Positions 25,303 to 32,847 of a stretch of 37,840 nt of DNA are shown here, in pieces. A program made the translations under genes and the position numbers. Every line of letters begins with the position of its first letter. Position 1 is the first letter of the stretch. The DNA lies in assembly GCA_040509755.1 (NCBI GenBank), contig JBEVKF010000134.1, positions 1-37,840 on the forward strand, read 5' to 3'. This stretch comes from JACVRW01 sp040509755 (GTDB lineage Bacteria > Actinomycetota > Thermoleophilia > Solirubrobacterales > Thermoleophilaceae). The notes beneath the pieces are model-generated. The model was not told the DNA's origin. It was given only the letters and a program-made list of their open reading frames with translations, and searched no databases.

Positions 25303-28007
25303 CGACCGATCCCTTCGTAGGTGAACCCGGCCGCGACGAGCGCCTCGCGGTCAAGGAAGTTGCGCCCATCGACCACCAGCGGCGTCCGCATGCGCCCCTT
25401 GACCTCACCGGTCCAGTCGAGCTCGCGGAACTCGGGCCACTCGGTCACCAGCACCACGCCGTCGGCGCCGTCCACGGCCTCGAGCGCGGTGTCGCTGATG
25501 AGGGCCCCGCCGAGCAGGCCGTCCGCACGCCCGGCGGCCACCGGGTCATAGACGCGCACGTTCGCGCCCTCTCCCTGGAGACGCCCGGCCAGCACGAGGC
25601 TGGTCGCCTCGCGGATGTCGTCCGTATTCGGCTTGAAAGCGACGCCTAGGAGGGCGATCTCCATGCCGACGAGCGAGCCGAGGTGCTTCTGGAGCTTGCC
25701 GATCGTGCGCCGCTTCTGGAGCTCGTTGACCTCGATGACGGCCGTGAGCAGCTGGAAGTGATAGCCGCTGTTGCCGGCGAGTTGCTTGAGGGACTGGACG
25801 TCCTTGGGAAAGCAGTTGGAACACGCGATCGATCCGCTGGTCACAAATGAATGGGCGCCAGGGACCTCGAGCGAGTAGACGGGACCGCGGTGCGCCAGGC
25901 GGTCGATGCCGGCGACGCGAACACGCGCGGATCCGTCGGTAGTGCGCCGGTAGCCGGTCGGGGCGATCCGCTTGCTCTGCCGGGCGATGCTCGAGAGAGC
26001 GCCGGCGCGATCGCGTTCGGGGATGAGCTCGATCGCGCGCTCGATCTGGTCGGCTCCGCTGATTCGAATCCAGTGCGTGTCCTTCGTCGACTTCCGCGTC
26101 CGGCCGATCCGGCGTGAGGCGACGATCCCCAGTTCGCCGAGTAGTCGCAGCACGCCATCGGCGAGTTCGTCGCTGACCGTCCCGAACTCGATGATGACGC
26201 TCGGCCCGCGGCCCTGGAGCGACCAGGAGCCGTCCCCCTCGAACAGGCCGGCGAGCAGGGCCCACTGGTCGCGCTCGGGGCGGTCCCAAATGAGGTCGGG
26301 AAGTCGCTGCTCGTAGCTGTTGCGCCCCAGTCCGAGGACATCGCACCACCACGTGGTCACAAGCCGCGAGCGCAGAATCACCTTTCGCGCGGTGGGCGTG
26401 CTGTACACGCTCGCGGCCATTCCACACCGCGACCAGCCACGCACCACCTCGCGAACGAGGTGCTCTTCTCGCTCGGGATGGAACGACCACTGGAGCTGAT
26501 GATCGGCCTCGGTTCTGATTGCGCAGCCCTCGGCGATGTAGAGGCCGACGATGCGCCAGAAGCTCTCTGAGAGCTCGACCTCGGAGCTCACGAAATTGCC
26601 GCCGTTGGTGGTACCGATCCGCGAGCCGCGAAGGGATACGTCGCCGAGGCCGGCCTCGTCCAGCCTGAGCGCACCGGTTCGCTTCACCTCGCCCGTGCGC
26701 GCGGCTGCCGACGAGGCACGCAGGAATATCCCGCGCCGGTCGGCCATGGGCCGGCCGATCAGCTTGCGAATCTCTCGCGCACGCGGCCGCACGATGAGCT
26801 TCGACGGAGAGAGCCCCGCCACGTCCGCCGCGGACAGGATCGATGCCATCTTCGGCGCATCCGCGTGCTCATCGCGCTCGGTTGCCAACGGCAGCCAGTC
26901 CTCTCGGGTCAGGTCGTCGGCCAGCTTGCGGACGATCGGCGCCCCGTCCGCATCCGTTACGAGAAACGGATGGTCCGGGGTGCAGCGCAGCCGCCGGCCC
27001 ATCTTGGTCCGCACCTCGAGCAGGTCGCCGTCGTAGTCGCGCCGGGTGACGCACATCACGGGCAGGAAGATCGGCTCCTGCTGCTCGGGCAGGAACGAGA
27101 GGACCTCGAGGTTGCCCGGCGCGATCACGCCGGCCTCGGGTTGCTCCTCGCCGTCGGCCTCGAGTCGCGCCCAGAGCTGTTCGAACGTCAGCAGCGTCGT
27201 CCTCCCGTGCTGCCGTGCCAGGACGGTCTCCTCGCCGGCGAGGCACGAGCCCCCGTACCCGATGCCCGCCTGCAGGAACTTCGGTCCGATGCGGTCGTCG
27301 AGGCCCATTCCGCGCGCCACCTCGGAGACGTCGGCCCCGAGCTCCTCCGAGACGTTGGCGATCTCGTTGATGAACGAGATCTTGGTCGCGAGGAATGCGT
27401 TGGACGCCAGCTTGACCATCTCGGCGCTCGCCACGTCGGTTCTCACGAGAGGCGCGTCGAGCGGCGCGTACAGGGCGCCCACGCGCTCGGCGAACTTCTC
27501 CGAGCCCTCGTCGGCGCCCACGACCACGCGGTCGGGCGACATGAAGTCGGCGACCGCGCTGCCCTCTTTCAGGAACTCCGGGTTGGAGACATAGCCCGTG
27601 CCCGGCCGGCGGCGCTGGATCGAGCGGCCGGTGCCGACGGGCACGGTGCTCTTCATCACGAGTGCGTGCTGATCGGAGTCGCCGAGGTCGGCGAGCACGC
27701 TCTCCACGCGCGAGAGGTCGGCGTCGCCCGAGTAGGTCGGCGGCGTGTCGACGCAGACGAACAGGAGCCGTGCGTGCTCGAGCACCTCGGCCATGTCGGT
27801 CGTGAAGTGGAGCCGCTCGGCGTTCTTGGCCACGAGCTCGGACAGCCCCGGCTCGTGGATCGGGACTTCCCCCCGCGCCAGCGACTCGACCTTCTCGGTG
27901 ATGATGTCGCGCGCCCAGACCTCGTGCCCCAGCTCGGCGAAGCAGGCCGCGCTGACCAGCCCGACCCAGCCCACGCCGATGACCGCTATCGGTTCCTTGT
28001 CAGCCAT
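25299..28007 (-). CDS. ugd: UDP-glucose 6-dehydrogenase interrupted by an intein
   Basis: 902-residue precursor; the extein parts (1-254 and 732-902) join to a 425-residue enzyme, normal for UGD. It oxidises UDP-glucose to UDP-glucuronate using two NAD+. Seen: GVGWVGLVSAACFAELGHEV (NAD-binding), VDTPPTYSGDADLS, STVPVGT, NPEFLKEGSAVADF, EMVKLASNAFLATKISFINE, and the catalytic GYGGSC-FPKD motif. The intein lies exactly between Ser254 and the catalytic Cys, which is precursor residue 732 and the +1 splicing nucleophile. The UDP-binding C-terminal domain (LLGVAFKPNTDDIREATS) is intact. Without splicing the active site is split, so enzyme supply depends on it. It follows the LCP gene by 31 nt and overlaps the nucleotidylyltransferase. 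Confidence 0.95.
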   Translation of the reverse strand: MADKEPIAVIGVGWVGLVSAACFAELGHEVWARDIITEKVESLARGEVPIHEPGLSELVAKNAERLHFTTDMAEVLEHARLLFVCVDTPPTYSGDADLSRVESVLADLGDSDQHALVMKSTVPVGTGRSIQRRRPGTGYVSNPEFLKEGSAVADFMSPDRVVVGADEGSEKFAERVGALYAPLDAPLVRTDVASAEMVKLASNAFLATKISFINEIANVSEELGADVSEVARGMGLDDRIGPKFLQAGIGYGGSCLAGEETVLARQHGRTTLLTFEQLWARLEADGEEQPEAGVIAPGNLEVLSFLPEQQEPIFLPVMCVTRRDYDGDLLEVRTKMGRRLRCTPDHPFLVTDADGAPIVRKLADDLTREDWLPLATERDEHADAPKMASILSAADVAGLSPSKLIVRPRAREIRKLIGRPMADRRGIFLRASSAAARTGEVKRTGALRLDEAGLGDVSLRGSRIGTTNGGNFVSSEVELSESFWRIVGLYIAEGCAIRTEADHQLQWSFHPEREEHLVREVVRGWSRCGMAASVYSTPTARKVILRSRLVTTWWCDVLGLGRNSYEQRLPDLIWDRPERDQWALLAGLFEGDGSWSLQGRGPSVIIEFGTVSDELADGVLRLLGELGIVASRRIGRTRKSTKDTHWIRISGADQIERAIELIPERDRAGALSSIARQSKRIAPTGYRRTTDGSARVRVAGIDRLAHRGPVYSLEVPGAHSFVTSGSIACSNCFPKDVQSLKQLAGNSGYHFQLLTAVIEVNELQKRRTIGKLQKHLGSLVGMEIALLGVAFKPNTDDIREATSLVLAGRLQGEGANVRVYDPVAAGRADGLLGGALISDTALEAVDGADGVVLVTEWPEFRELDWTGEVKGRMRTPLVVDGRNFLDREALVAAGFTYEGIGR
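25815..27245 (-). mobile_element. 477-residue intein with LAGLIDADG homing endonuclease motifs in ugd
   Basis: Runs from Cys255 (CLAGEETVLA, block A) to Asn731 of the precursor. Block B is RCTPDHPFLV with the Thr343-x-x-His346 motif. Block F is VYSLEVPGAHSFVTSG, with the block-F His719. The end is ACSN followed by Cys+1: the terminal Asn and Cys+1 are present but the penultimate residue is Ser, not the usual His. Endonuclease motifs are LYIAEG (Glu493) and LLAGLFEGDG (Asp592), both acidic residues kept, so it may still home. No frameshift or stop occurs. The DNA is in frame and in local codon style with slightly AT-richer patches (for example ACAAATGAATG near the 3' end). Confidence 0.93.
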
Positions 28008-28038
28008 ATGCGGTCGCTGAGGCTATCCACGCGACGCG

Positions 28039-29490
28039 TCAGAGCGGACGCGCCGAGCGGGCGATGGCCATCATCTGCTTGTTCGTCAGCGTCAGTAGCA
28101 GCGTGTTCGAGATCCAGTAGACCGCCTTGGGCGTGCGCCACGCCACCAGGCGCAGGCGGTCGCCGTCGAACTGGAGCTCGTAGGTGCGGCGGCCGACCTT
28201 GCGCGTCTCGGTCACGCCCTCGAGGATCGGCGGGTCCTTCCAAGTCATGCCCTGGAGGCCGTAGTACTCGCCGGCGATCCCGCGCTGGAGGACCATCCGA
28301 TAGGCGCCGTAGCGCTTGCCGTCCAGCCCGCGCAGCTTGTACACGCGCGGCGGGCCGGCGTAGATCGAGCCGCGCGTGCGTAGCGTGGGATAGATGACCG
28401 GCAGCGATCCGCCCGCGCCCGCGGCCACGGCCTGCACGCCCTGGTCCTCCCCGAAGCCACTCGCGTCCTCCAGCCCGAGATCGCCGACCTGGCGGAGCTT
28501 CTTGCGCTTGGGACGCGGCCCTCTTTGCACCGGCGTGCCGCGCGCGCCCGGTGAGTCCTCGACCTGAAGGAACTGCTGGACGATCTTGTCGATCTGCTCC
28601 TGGGTCGCCTCCACGAAGCTCGGGCCGAGCGCGCCCTGGAAGCGGACCTGCAGGATCGGCTGGTCGGCCGAGAACACCGCGAGCTTCAGCAGGCTGAGCA
28701 CCTCGGACCGGGTGCGCAGCTCGGCGTCTGTCTGCGTGTTGCGGCCGAAGATCTTCAACAGCCGGTCGCTCTTGTCGATCAGCGTGGAGAACGCGATCTG
28801 CTGCTTGGCCTGGCGCAGGAACTCCTGCTGGCGTGCGGCACGGACGATGTCGTCGTCCTCGTGACGGAAGCGCACGTACTGAAGCGCCTTGCGGCCGCAC
28901 ATGCGCTGGTAGCCCTGCTGGATGTCGATGAAGGTGTATTCGGCCGAGTCGTTGTAGTAGCGCCGGTCGATATCCACGTACACGCACCCGACCGCGTTGA
29001 CCGCGCGGTAGAAGCCCTCGAAGTCGACGTTGATCACGTGGTTGATGGGCAGCCCGGTCAGGTTCTTGACCGTGTTGAGTGTCAGGCGCGGGCCGCCCAG
29101 CTCATACGCGGCATTGATCTTCTGCACGCCGTGCCCCGGGATCTCGACCTTCAGGTCGCGCGGCAACGACATGACCGCGGTCGCCTCCTTGTCCGGGTTG
29201 AGGCGCACGAGCATGATCGTGTCCGAGCGGGCGTCGGTCCCGGCGCCCTCAGCGTTCCCCTTGGCGCGCTTGTCCGAGCCGAGAATCATCAGGGTCTGAG
29301 GCTTGCCGGGGTCGGTCTCAGCCAGGTCGTTGCCCAGCTTGAGCTCCTTGCCCAGCTCGAGATAGCCCACAACCTTGTCGAGCTCGTGGAATGCCGCGAC
29401 CGCCGTGGCCCCCGCCGCGGCGAAGATGCACAGCAGACCGCCCAGCAGGAGGCGCTTCCAGAGTCCGGGGCGGGGGATGTCGTCGAACAT
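28039..29490 (-). CDS. LytR-CpsA-Psr (LCP) family glycopolymer transferase
   Basis: 483 residues from ATG 29490; longer openings run into the upstream peptidase gene. One N-terminal membrane anchor (about 11-33, LWKRLLLGGLLCIFAAAGATAV) leads to the LCP domain outside the cell: TLMILGSDKRAKG, ARSDTIMLVRLNPDKEATAVMSLPRDLKV (in two parts around residues 90-125), KINAAYELGG and YVRFRHEDDDIVRAARQQEFL, with the Asp and Arg residues that hold the pyrophosphate lipid and Mg2+. LCP enzymes attach polyprenyl-linked glycopolymers to peptidoglycan. A second domain of about 100 residues at the C-terminus has no assignment. The ATG overlaps the M20 peptidase TGA by one base. Position before ugd suggests a uronate-containing wall polymer. 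Confidence 0.9.
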   Translation of the reverse strand: MFDDIPRPGLWKRLLLGGLLCIFAAAGATAVAAFHELDKVVGYLELGKELKLGNDLAETDPGKPQTLMILGSDKRAKGNAEGAGTDARSDTIMLVRLNPDKEATAVMSLPRDLKVEIPGHGVQKINAAYELGGPRLTLNTVKNLTGLPINHVINVDFEGFYRAVNAVGCVYVDIDRRYYNDSAEYTFIDIQQGYQRMCGRKALQYVRFRHEDDDIVRAARQQEFLRQAKQQIAFSTLIDKSDRLLKIFGRNTQTDAELRTRSEVLSLLKLAVFSADQPILQVRFQGALGPSFVEATQEQIDKIVQQFLQVEDSPGARGTPVQRGPRPKRKKLRQVGDLGLEDASGFGEDQGVQAVAAGAGGSLPVIYPTLRTRGSIYAGPPRVYKLRGLDGKRYGAYRMVLQRGIAGEYYGLQGMTWKDPPILEGVTETRKVGRRTYELQFDGDRLRLVAWRTPKAVYWISNTLLLTLTNKQMMAIARSARPL

Positions 29491-30602
29491 CAGGCGATGC
29501 GAAGCGGGCGTTCGTCCTGGCCCATCTGGCCCGGGAGCAGGTTGACGAACTCCACCAAGATCCGCCGATATTCCCCGAGCGACCGGATCGACACCCACTC
29601 CTCGGGTCCGTGGTGGCCGTCGCCGGCCGGGCCGCACTCGACCGCGGGCACGCCGGCCTCGAGGAAGGAGATAGCGTCGGAGGCGCCGTCGCGGCCCACC
29701 GAGATCTGGTCCCCGGGCGGGGCGCCGACACGTGAGATCGCCTCGCCGAGCGCCTGAACGAAGGGGTCGTCACGCGCGACGATCGCCGGCCGGCGATGGA
29801 AGACCTTGACGACCGTGGCGTCGGCGAGTGCGTTCACCGCTGCCTTGATCTTCTCCGGATCCTGTCCCGGCAGGTAGCGGACGTCGACGTCGATCACGCA
29901 GAGGTCGGGGACCTTGTTGAGCGCATCGCCGCCCAAAATCCGGCCGAGGTTGATCGAGGGCCGGTCGAAGAGGTCGGAGGATTCGCGCGCGAAGGGCAGC
30001 GTCTCGATCTGGCGAAAGACGTCGATCGCCTTGAGGACCGCGTTGTCGCCCACCCAGGGCGTCGAGCCGTGGGCGGCCTTGCCGGTGACCTCGATCCGCA
30101 TCGCCAGCACGCCCTTGGCCTGGATGCCGATGTGCATGTTGGTTGGTTCGCCGGTGATGGCGAAATCCCCTATGTAGCCCTGCTCGACGAGGTAGTCCGA
30201 GCCGCGCTGATCGATCTCCTCGGACTCCTCGTCGGAGACGCAGACGAAGTGCACGCGCACGCGGTCCTGCGCGGTTAGGTCGTGCAGCGCGCACATCATG
30301 GCCGCGAGACCGCCCTTCATGTCGTAGGCGCCGCGGCCGTAGAGGCGGTCGCCCTCGATCCGGGGAGTGAACTGCTCGGGGCGCCCCGGGACGACGTCGA
30401 GGTGCCCGTGCAGCACGATCGTCGGTCCGCCCGAGGGCCCGACCGTTGCGGCAAGGACGGGCCGTCCGTTGTGGACCGTGCCCGTCACCTCCACGTCGCG
30501 TGCCTCGAGCCAGCCCTTGACGAAGCCCGCCGCGCTCTGCATGCCTTCGAGGGTGGACGTGTCGTAGGTGAGCAGGCGCTCGGTGAGCGCTCTCTCATCC
30601 AT
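29490..30602 (-). CDS. M20-family metallopeptidase (ArgE/DapE/CPG2-like)
   Basis: 370 residues from ATG 30602. Di-zinc ligands follow the family pattern: HGHLDVV (His and Asp), GAYDMKGGLAA (bridging Asp), SDEESEE (Glu-Glu), ITGEPTN and the late GPAGDGHHGPEE His. The lid domain (IQAKGVLAMRIEVTGKAAHGSTPWVGDNAV) is complete. Members remove N-acyl groups or terminal amino acids; candidates include N-acetylornithine deacetylase and succinyl-diaminopimelate desuccinylase, and the sequence does not decide. It leads the eight-gene minus-strand run, overlapping the LCP gene by one base. A TATCCT element lies 9 nt upstream with no ribosome site. Confidence 0.9.
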   Translation of the reverse strand: MDERALTERLLTYDTSTLEGMQSAAGFVKGWLEARDVEVTGTVHNGRPVLAATVGPSGGPTIVLHGHLDVVPGRPEQFTPRIEGDRLYGRGAYDMKGGLAAMMCALHDLTAQDRVRVHFVCVSDEESEEIDQRGSDYLVEQGYIGDFAITGEPTNMHIGIQAKGVLAMRIEVTGKAAHGSTPWVGDNAVLKAIDVFRQIETLPFARESSDLFDRPSINLGRILGGDALNKVPDLCVIDVDVRYLPGQDPEKIKAAVNALADATVVKVFHRRPAIVARDDPFVQALGEAISRVGAPPGDQISVGRDGASDAISFLEAGVPAVECGPAGDGHHGPEEWVSIRSLGEYRRILVEFVNLLPGQMGQDERPLRIA

Positions 30603-30611
30603 CCCGGGTCG

Positions 30612-30617
30612 AGGATA
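30612..30617 (-). promoter_or_regulatory. Candidate -10 (TATCCT) at the head of the eight-gene run
   Basis: TATCCT on the minus strand (30617-30612) is 9 nt before the M20 ATG and is identical to the hexamer before the groES-like gene. No Shine-Dalgarno sequence follows, so the transcript may be leaderless. Confidence 0.45.
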
Positions 30618-30674
30618 GTGCCTCGCTCGCGGGATCCGGCCCGCACCCACTCGCGAGCGGACCGAGTCGTCCGG

Positions 30675-30709
30675 CTGACGTTGAGTACAACAGTTGTGGT
30701 CAACGTCAG
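30675..30709. repeat. 35-bp nested palindrome between tag and the M20 gene
   Basis: Outer arms CTGACGTTGA and TCAACGTCAG are perfect; inside is ACAAC-A-GTTGT, with only two unpaired bases on each side between arms. It is AT-richer than its surroundings and lies 58 bp upstream of the M20 -10. No T-run follows on either strand. It may be an operator for a dimeric or tetrameric regulator acting on the M20-LCP-ugd run, or a terminator for tag (38 bp before it). Confidence 0.6.
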
Positions 30710-30746
30710 TTTCGTTGCTGCGTCCGCGGCCGCAGCCGCCTCGCCC

Positions 30747-31340
30747 CTACGTCGCTCGCTCGCGCTCCACGGCCGCTCGCACGTAACAGCCGATCAGATG
30801 GTCGTTGACGAGACCGCAGGCCTGCATGGCCGCGTAGGCCGTGGTGGGGCCCACGAAGCGAAAGCCGTTTCGCTTGAGCTCCTTGGCCAGCGCGGTCGAC
30901 TCCGGGGTCACCGCCGGCAGGTCACCGGGGGCTCTTGGCGCGCGGCGGCGACGCGAGGGAGCGAAGGACCAGACGAGCTGCGCGAGCGGGCGGTCGAGCG
31001 CCACGGCCGCCTTCGCGTTGGCGATCGCGGCCTCGATCTTGCCGCGGTGGCGAACGATGCCGGCGTCGCCGAGGAGCCGCTCCACGTCGCGCTCGTCGAA
31101 GCGGGCCACCGCCTCGATCTCAAAGCCGGCGAAGGCCGCGCGGAAGCTCTCGCGCTTGCGCAGGATGGTCAGCCACGAGAGCCCCGACTGAAAGCCCTCG
31201 AGAACCATGCGCTCGTAGATGCCGCGGTCGTCTCTCACCGGACGCCCCCACTCCTCGTCGTGGTAGGCGACGTAGTCGGGGGCCGAAGCTCCCCACCAGC
31301 AGCGCCGCCGGCCGTCGTCGCCGCGGACGAGCGAGGTCAT
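30747..31340 (-). CDS. tag: DNA-3-methyladenine glycosylase I
   Basis: 197 residues from ATG 31340; longer readings to 31499 cross the divergent promoter. It excises 3-methyladenine from alkylated DNA. The zinc ligands of E. coli Tag are matched: Cys in RRRCWWG, His in YVAYHDEEWG, and His and Cys in NDHLIGC near the end. The pocket motifs GFQSGLSWLTILRKRE, FVGPTTAYAAMQACG and a Glu in DEEWG are kept. The middle has an Arg-rich loop (SRRRRAPRAP). It has no functional tie to the glycan genes. It shares a symmetric 28-bp promoter gap with the flippase gene. Confidence 0.95.
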   Translation of the reverse strand: MTSLVRGDDGRRRCWWGASAPDYVAYHDEEWGRPVRDDRGIYERMVLEGFQSGLSWLTILRKRESFRAAFAGFEIEAVARFDERDVERLLGDAGIVRHRGKIEAAIANAKAAVALDRPLAQLVWSFAPSRRRRAPRAPGDLPAVTPESTALAKELKRNGFRFVGPTTAYAAMQACGLVNDHLIGCYVRAAVERERAT

Positions 31341-31350
31341 GCGGGGGCAC

Positions 31351-31358
31351 GCTATACC
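31351..31358. promoter_or_regulatory. Symmetric bidirectional -10 (GCTATACC) for tag and the flippase
   Basis: TATA at 31353-31356 reads as TATACC rightwards and TATAGC leftwards. The flippase GTG (31369) and tag ATG (31340) are equally far from its centre (14.5 bp). One AT element thus could serve as -10 for both genes, with starts within a few bases of the codons. No other AT-rich element exists in the gap. Confidence 0.55.
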
Positions 31359-31368
31359 CTCGCGCGCG

Positions 31369-32664
31369 GTGCACTTGGAGCAAACCATCGAGCCCGCGGG
31401 CCGGTCGGTGTGGCGCTCGCTCGCCGCCTCTGACACGGGCAAGGCAGCCGGGCTCGCGGGGGCGACCATCGCGAGCAACGTCATCGCCCTCGTATTCACG
31501 GTGGTGTTCGCGCGGCTGCTCGGCGCCTCGGGCTACGGCTCGCTGGCGGCGCTCGTGTCCGCGTTCATCATCCTCATGGTCCCGGGGTCGGCGCTCCAGA
31601 TCGCAGTCGCCCGAGAGGTCTCGCGCGACGTGGCGGGAGGCAGTCCGGACGCCGGAGCGGGAGTCAGGCGCTGGCTGGCGCGACTCGCGCTAGCCGCGCT
31701 GGTCGTGGCCGCGGTTGCGATCCCGCTGCGGGGGGCGATCGCCGCGGCGATCAACGTGGACGAGCTTTGGGCGGCGGCCGTCGTGCCGGTTTCGAGCATG
31801 CTCTGGGCCATGGTCTCGGTTCTGCGCGGTGCACTGCAGGGCTTCGGGGACTACCGGGCAGTGGGCGTCAGCATCGTCGGCGAGGCCATGTCGAGACTGC
31901 TCTTCGCGCTCGCGCTTGTCGCCCTCGGCCTCGACGTAACCGGCGCGTTCCTCGGCATCCCGCTTGCCCTGGTGGCGGTTGGCGCGGTGCTCGCAATGCG
32001 GCTCCTCCCTCGCCTCCCGCCGCCCTCCGGGAGGTTCGAGCCGGCCCGCCTGCGCGATCTCCTTGCGGGCGCCCGAGCCCCGGTGCTCGCGCTGACGCTG
32101 GTGTTCGCGCTGCAGGAGGTCCACATCATCGTGGTCAAGCACGAGGCGACGAGCGACGCGGCCGGCTCCTACGCGGTCGCGGCGGTCGCCGCCAAGGCGA
32201 TCATCTGGGTCGCGATAGGCCTCGGGCTCTACCTGCTTCCGGAGGCCTCGCGGCGAACCAAGATCGGCGTGGACGCGCGCCCCATCCTGCTGCGGACGCT
32301 CGGGCTGATAGCGGCCTGCGCCGCCGCGATGGTGGCGATCTTCGCCGTCGGCGGCGAGCCGCTGCTGGCGGCCGTGTTCGGCGATGACCTCACCGAGGCT
32401 TCGGGCGCGCTTGTCTGGCTGGGCTTGGCGATGTCGCTGCTGGCCTGCACGTACCTGTCCGTTCAATACCTGCTCGCGCTCGGTCGTTCGAGCTTCATCT
32501 GGATCCTGGCGTTCGTCGCCGCGCTCGAGGTGGCGCTGCTGGCCGGCGTCGGAGCGGACCTGGAAGGGATCGCGTTCGCGCTGTTCGCGCTCCAGCTCGG
32601 CTGTGCCGCCGTCATGCTCATCGTCTCGTTCCGCACCTCGGGCCCGGCGCCCGGCCGCGGGTAG
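31369..32664 (+). CDS. Wzx-like polysaccharide flippase (MOP superfamily)
   Basis: 431 residues from GTG 31369 (an ATG at 31339 would cross the tag start). About twelve hydrophobic segments run over the whole chain. The opening ATIASNVIALVFTVVFARLLGASGYGSLAALVSA is typical for Wzx/MATE-like oligosaccharide translocases, recognised by FARLLGASGYG. Charged residues in helices such as ALQEVHIIVVKHEA occur at family positions. It would move a lipid-linked oligosaccharide across the membrane. It is followed by a dehydratase for 3,6-dideoxysugars and GT-C-type proteins, so the substrate may carry a deoxysugar; that is inference. A bidirectional promoter links it to tag. Confidence 0.85.
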   Translation: MHLEQTIEPAGRSVWRSLAASDTGKAAGLAGATIASNVIALVFTVVFARLLGASGYGSLAALVSAFIILMVPGSALQIAVAREVSRDVAGGSPDAGAGVRRWLARLALAALVVAAVAIPLRGAIAAAINVDELWAAAVVPVSSMLWAMVSVLRGALQGFGDYRAVGVSIVGEAMSRLLFALALVALGLDVTGAFLGIPLALVAVGAVLAMRLLPRLPPPSGRFEPARLRDLLAGARAPVLALTLVFALQEVHIIVVKHEATSDAAGSYAVAAVAAKAIIWVAIGLGLYLLPEASRRTKIGVDARPILLRTLGLIAACAAAMVAIFAVGGEPLLAAVFGDDLTEASGALVWLGLAMSLLACTYLSVQYLLALGRSSFIWILAFVAALEVALLAGVGADLEGIAFALFALQLGCAAVMLIVSFRTSGPAPGRG

Positions 32665-32832
32665 ATGGCTGGTTCCGGATCCGTGCGCCTTCGGGGGCGC
32701 GCCAGACCAAGCTGGGCGCCGCGCGCGTGGACGAAGCCGCTAGTTGCAGAACTATCGGCGAGGACGCGGGTGGCGATCCAGCGCCGGTATGGCGCGTCAT
32801 CCGGAGGTGCAGGGATCCGGAACCAGTCATCT
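32663..32832. repeat. Imperfect long inverted repeat between flippase and dehydratase genes
   Basis: Left arm 32663-32682 and right arm 32813-32832 match in 19 of 20 positions (AGATGGCTGGTTCCGGATCC against its partner). Weaker pairing continues inwards for about 25 more bases with one gap, ending in GCGCGCCA. About 80 bp remain between the arms. The right arm ends 15 bp before the dehydratase ATG. It could be an RNA stem controlling that gene, a small non-autonomous element, or both. This gap (32665-32847) holds no gene. Confidence 0.65.
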
Positions 32833-32837
32833 AAAGT
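32832..32837 (+). promoter_or_regulatory. Candidate -10 (TAAAGT) of the dehydratase gene
   Basis: TAAAGT ends 10 nt before ATG 32848 and adjoins the right arm of the inverted repeat. There is no ribosome site, as at other putative leaderless genes here. Confidence 0.4.
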
Positions 32838-32847
32838 CTCGCGGCCC

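Noticed and set aside
26040..26110. A tRNA-like GATTCGAATCC stretch
   Set aside because: It lies in frame in the intein, and no acceptor stem or anticodon arm surrounds it.
29491..29637. 49-residue N-terminal extension of the LCP protein
   Set aside because: It overlaps the M20 gene, is Arg/Pro/Gly-rich, and the natural membrane anchor begins just after ATG 29490.
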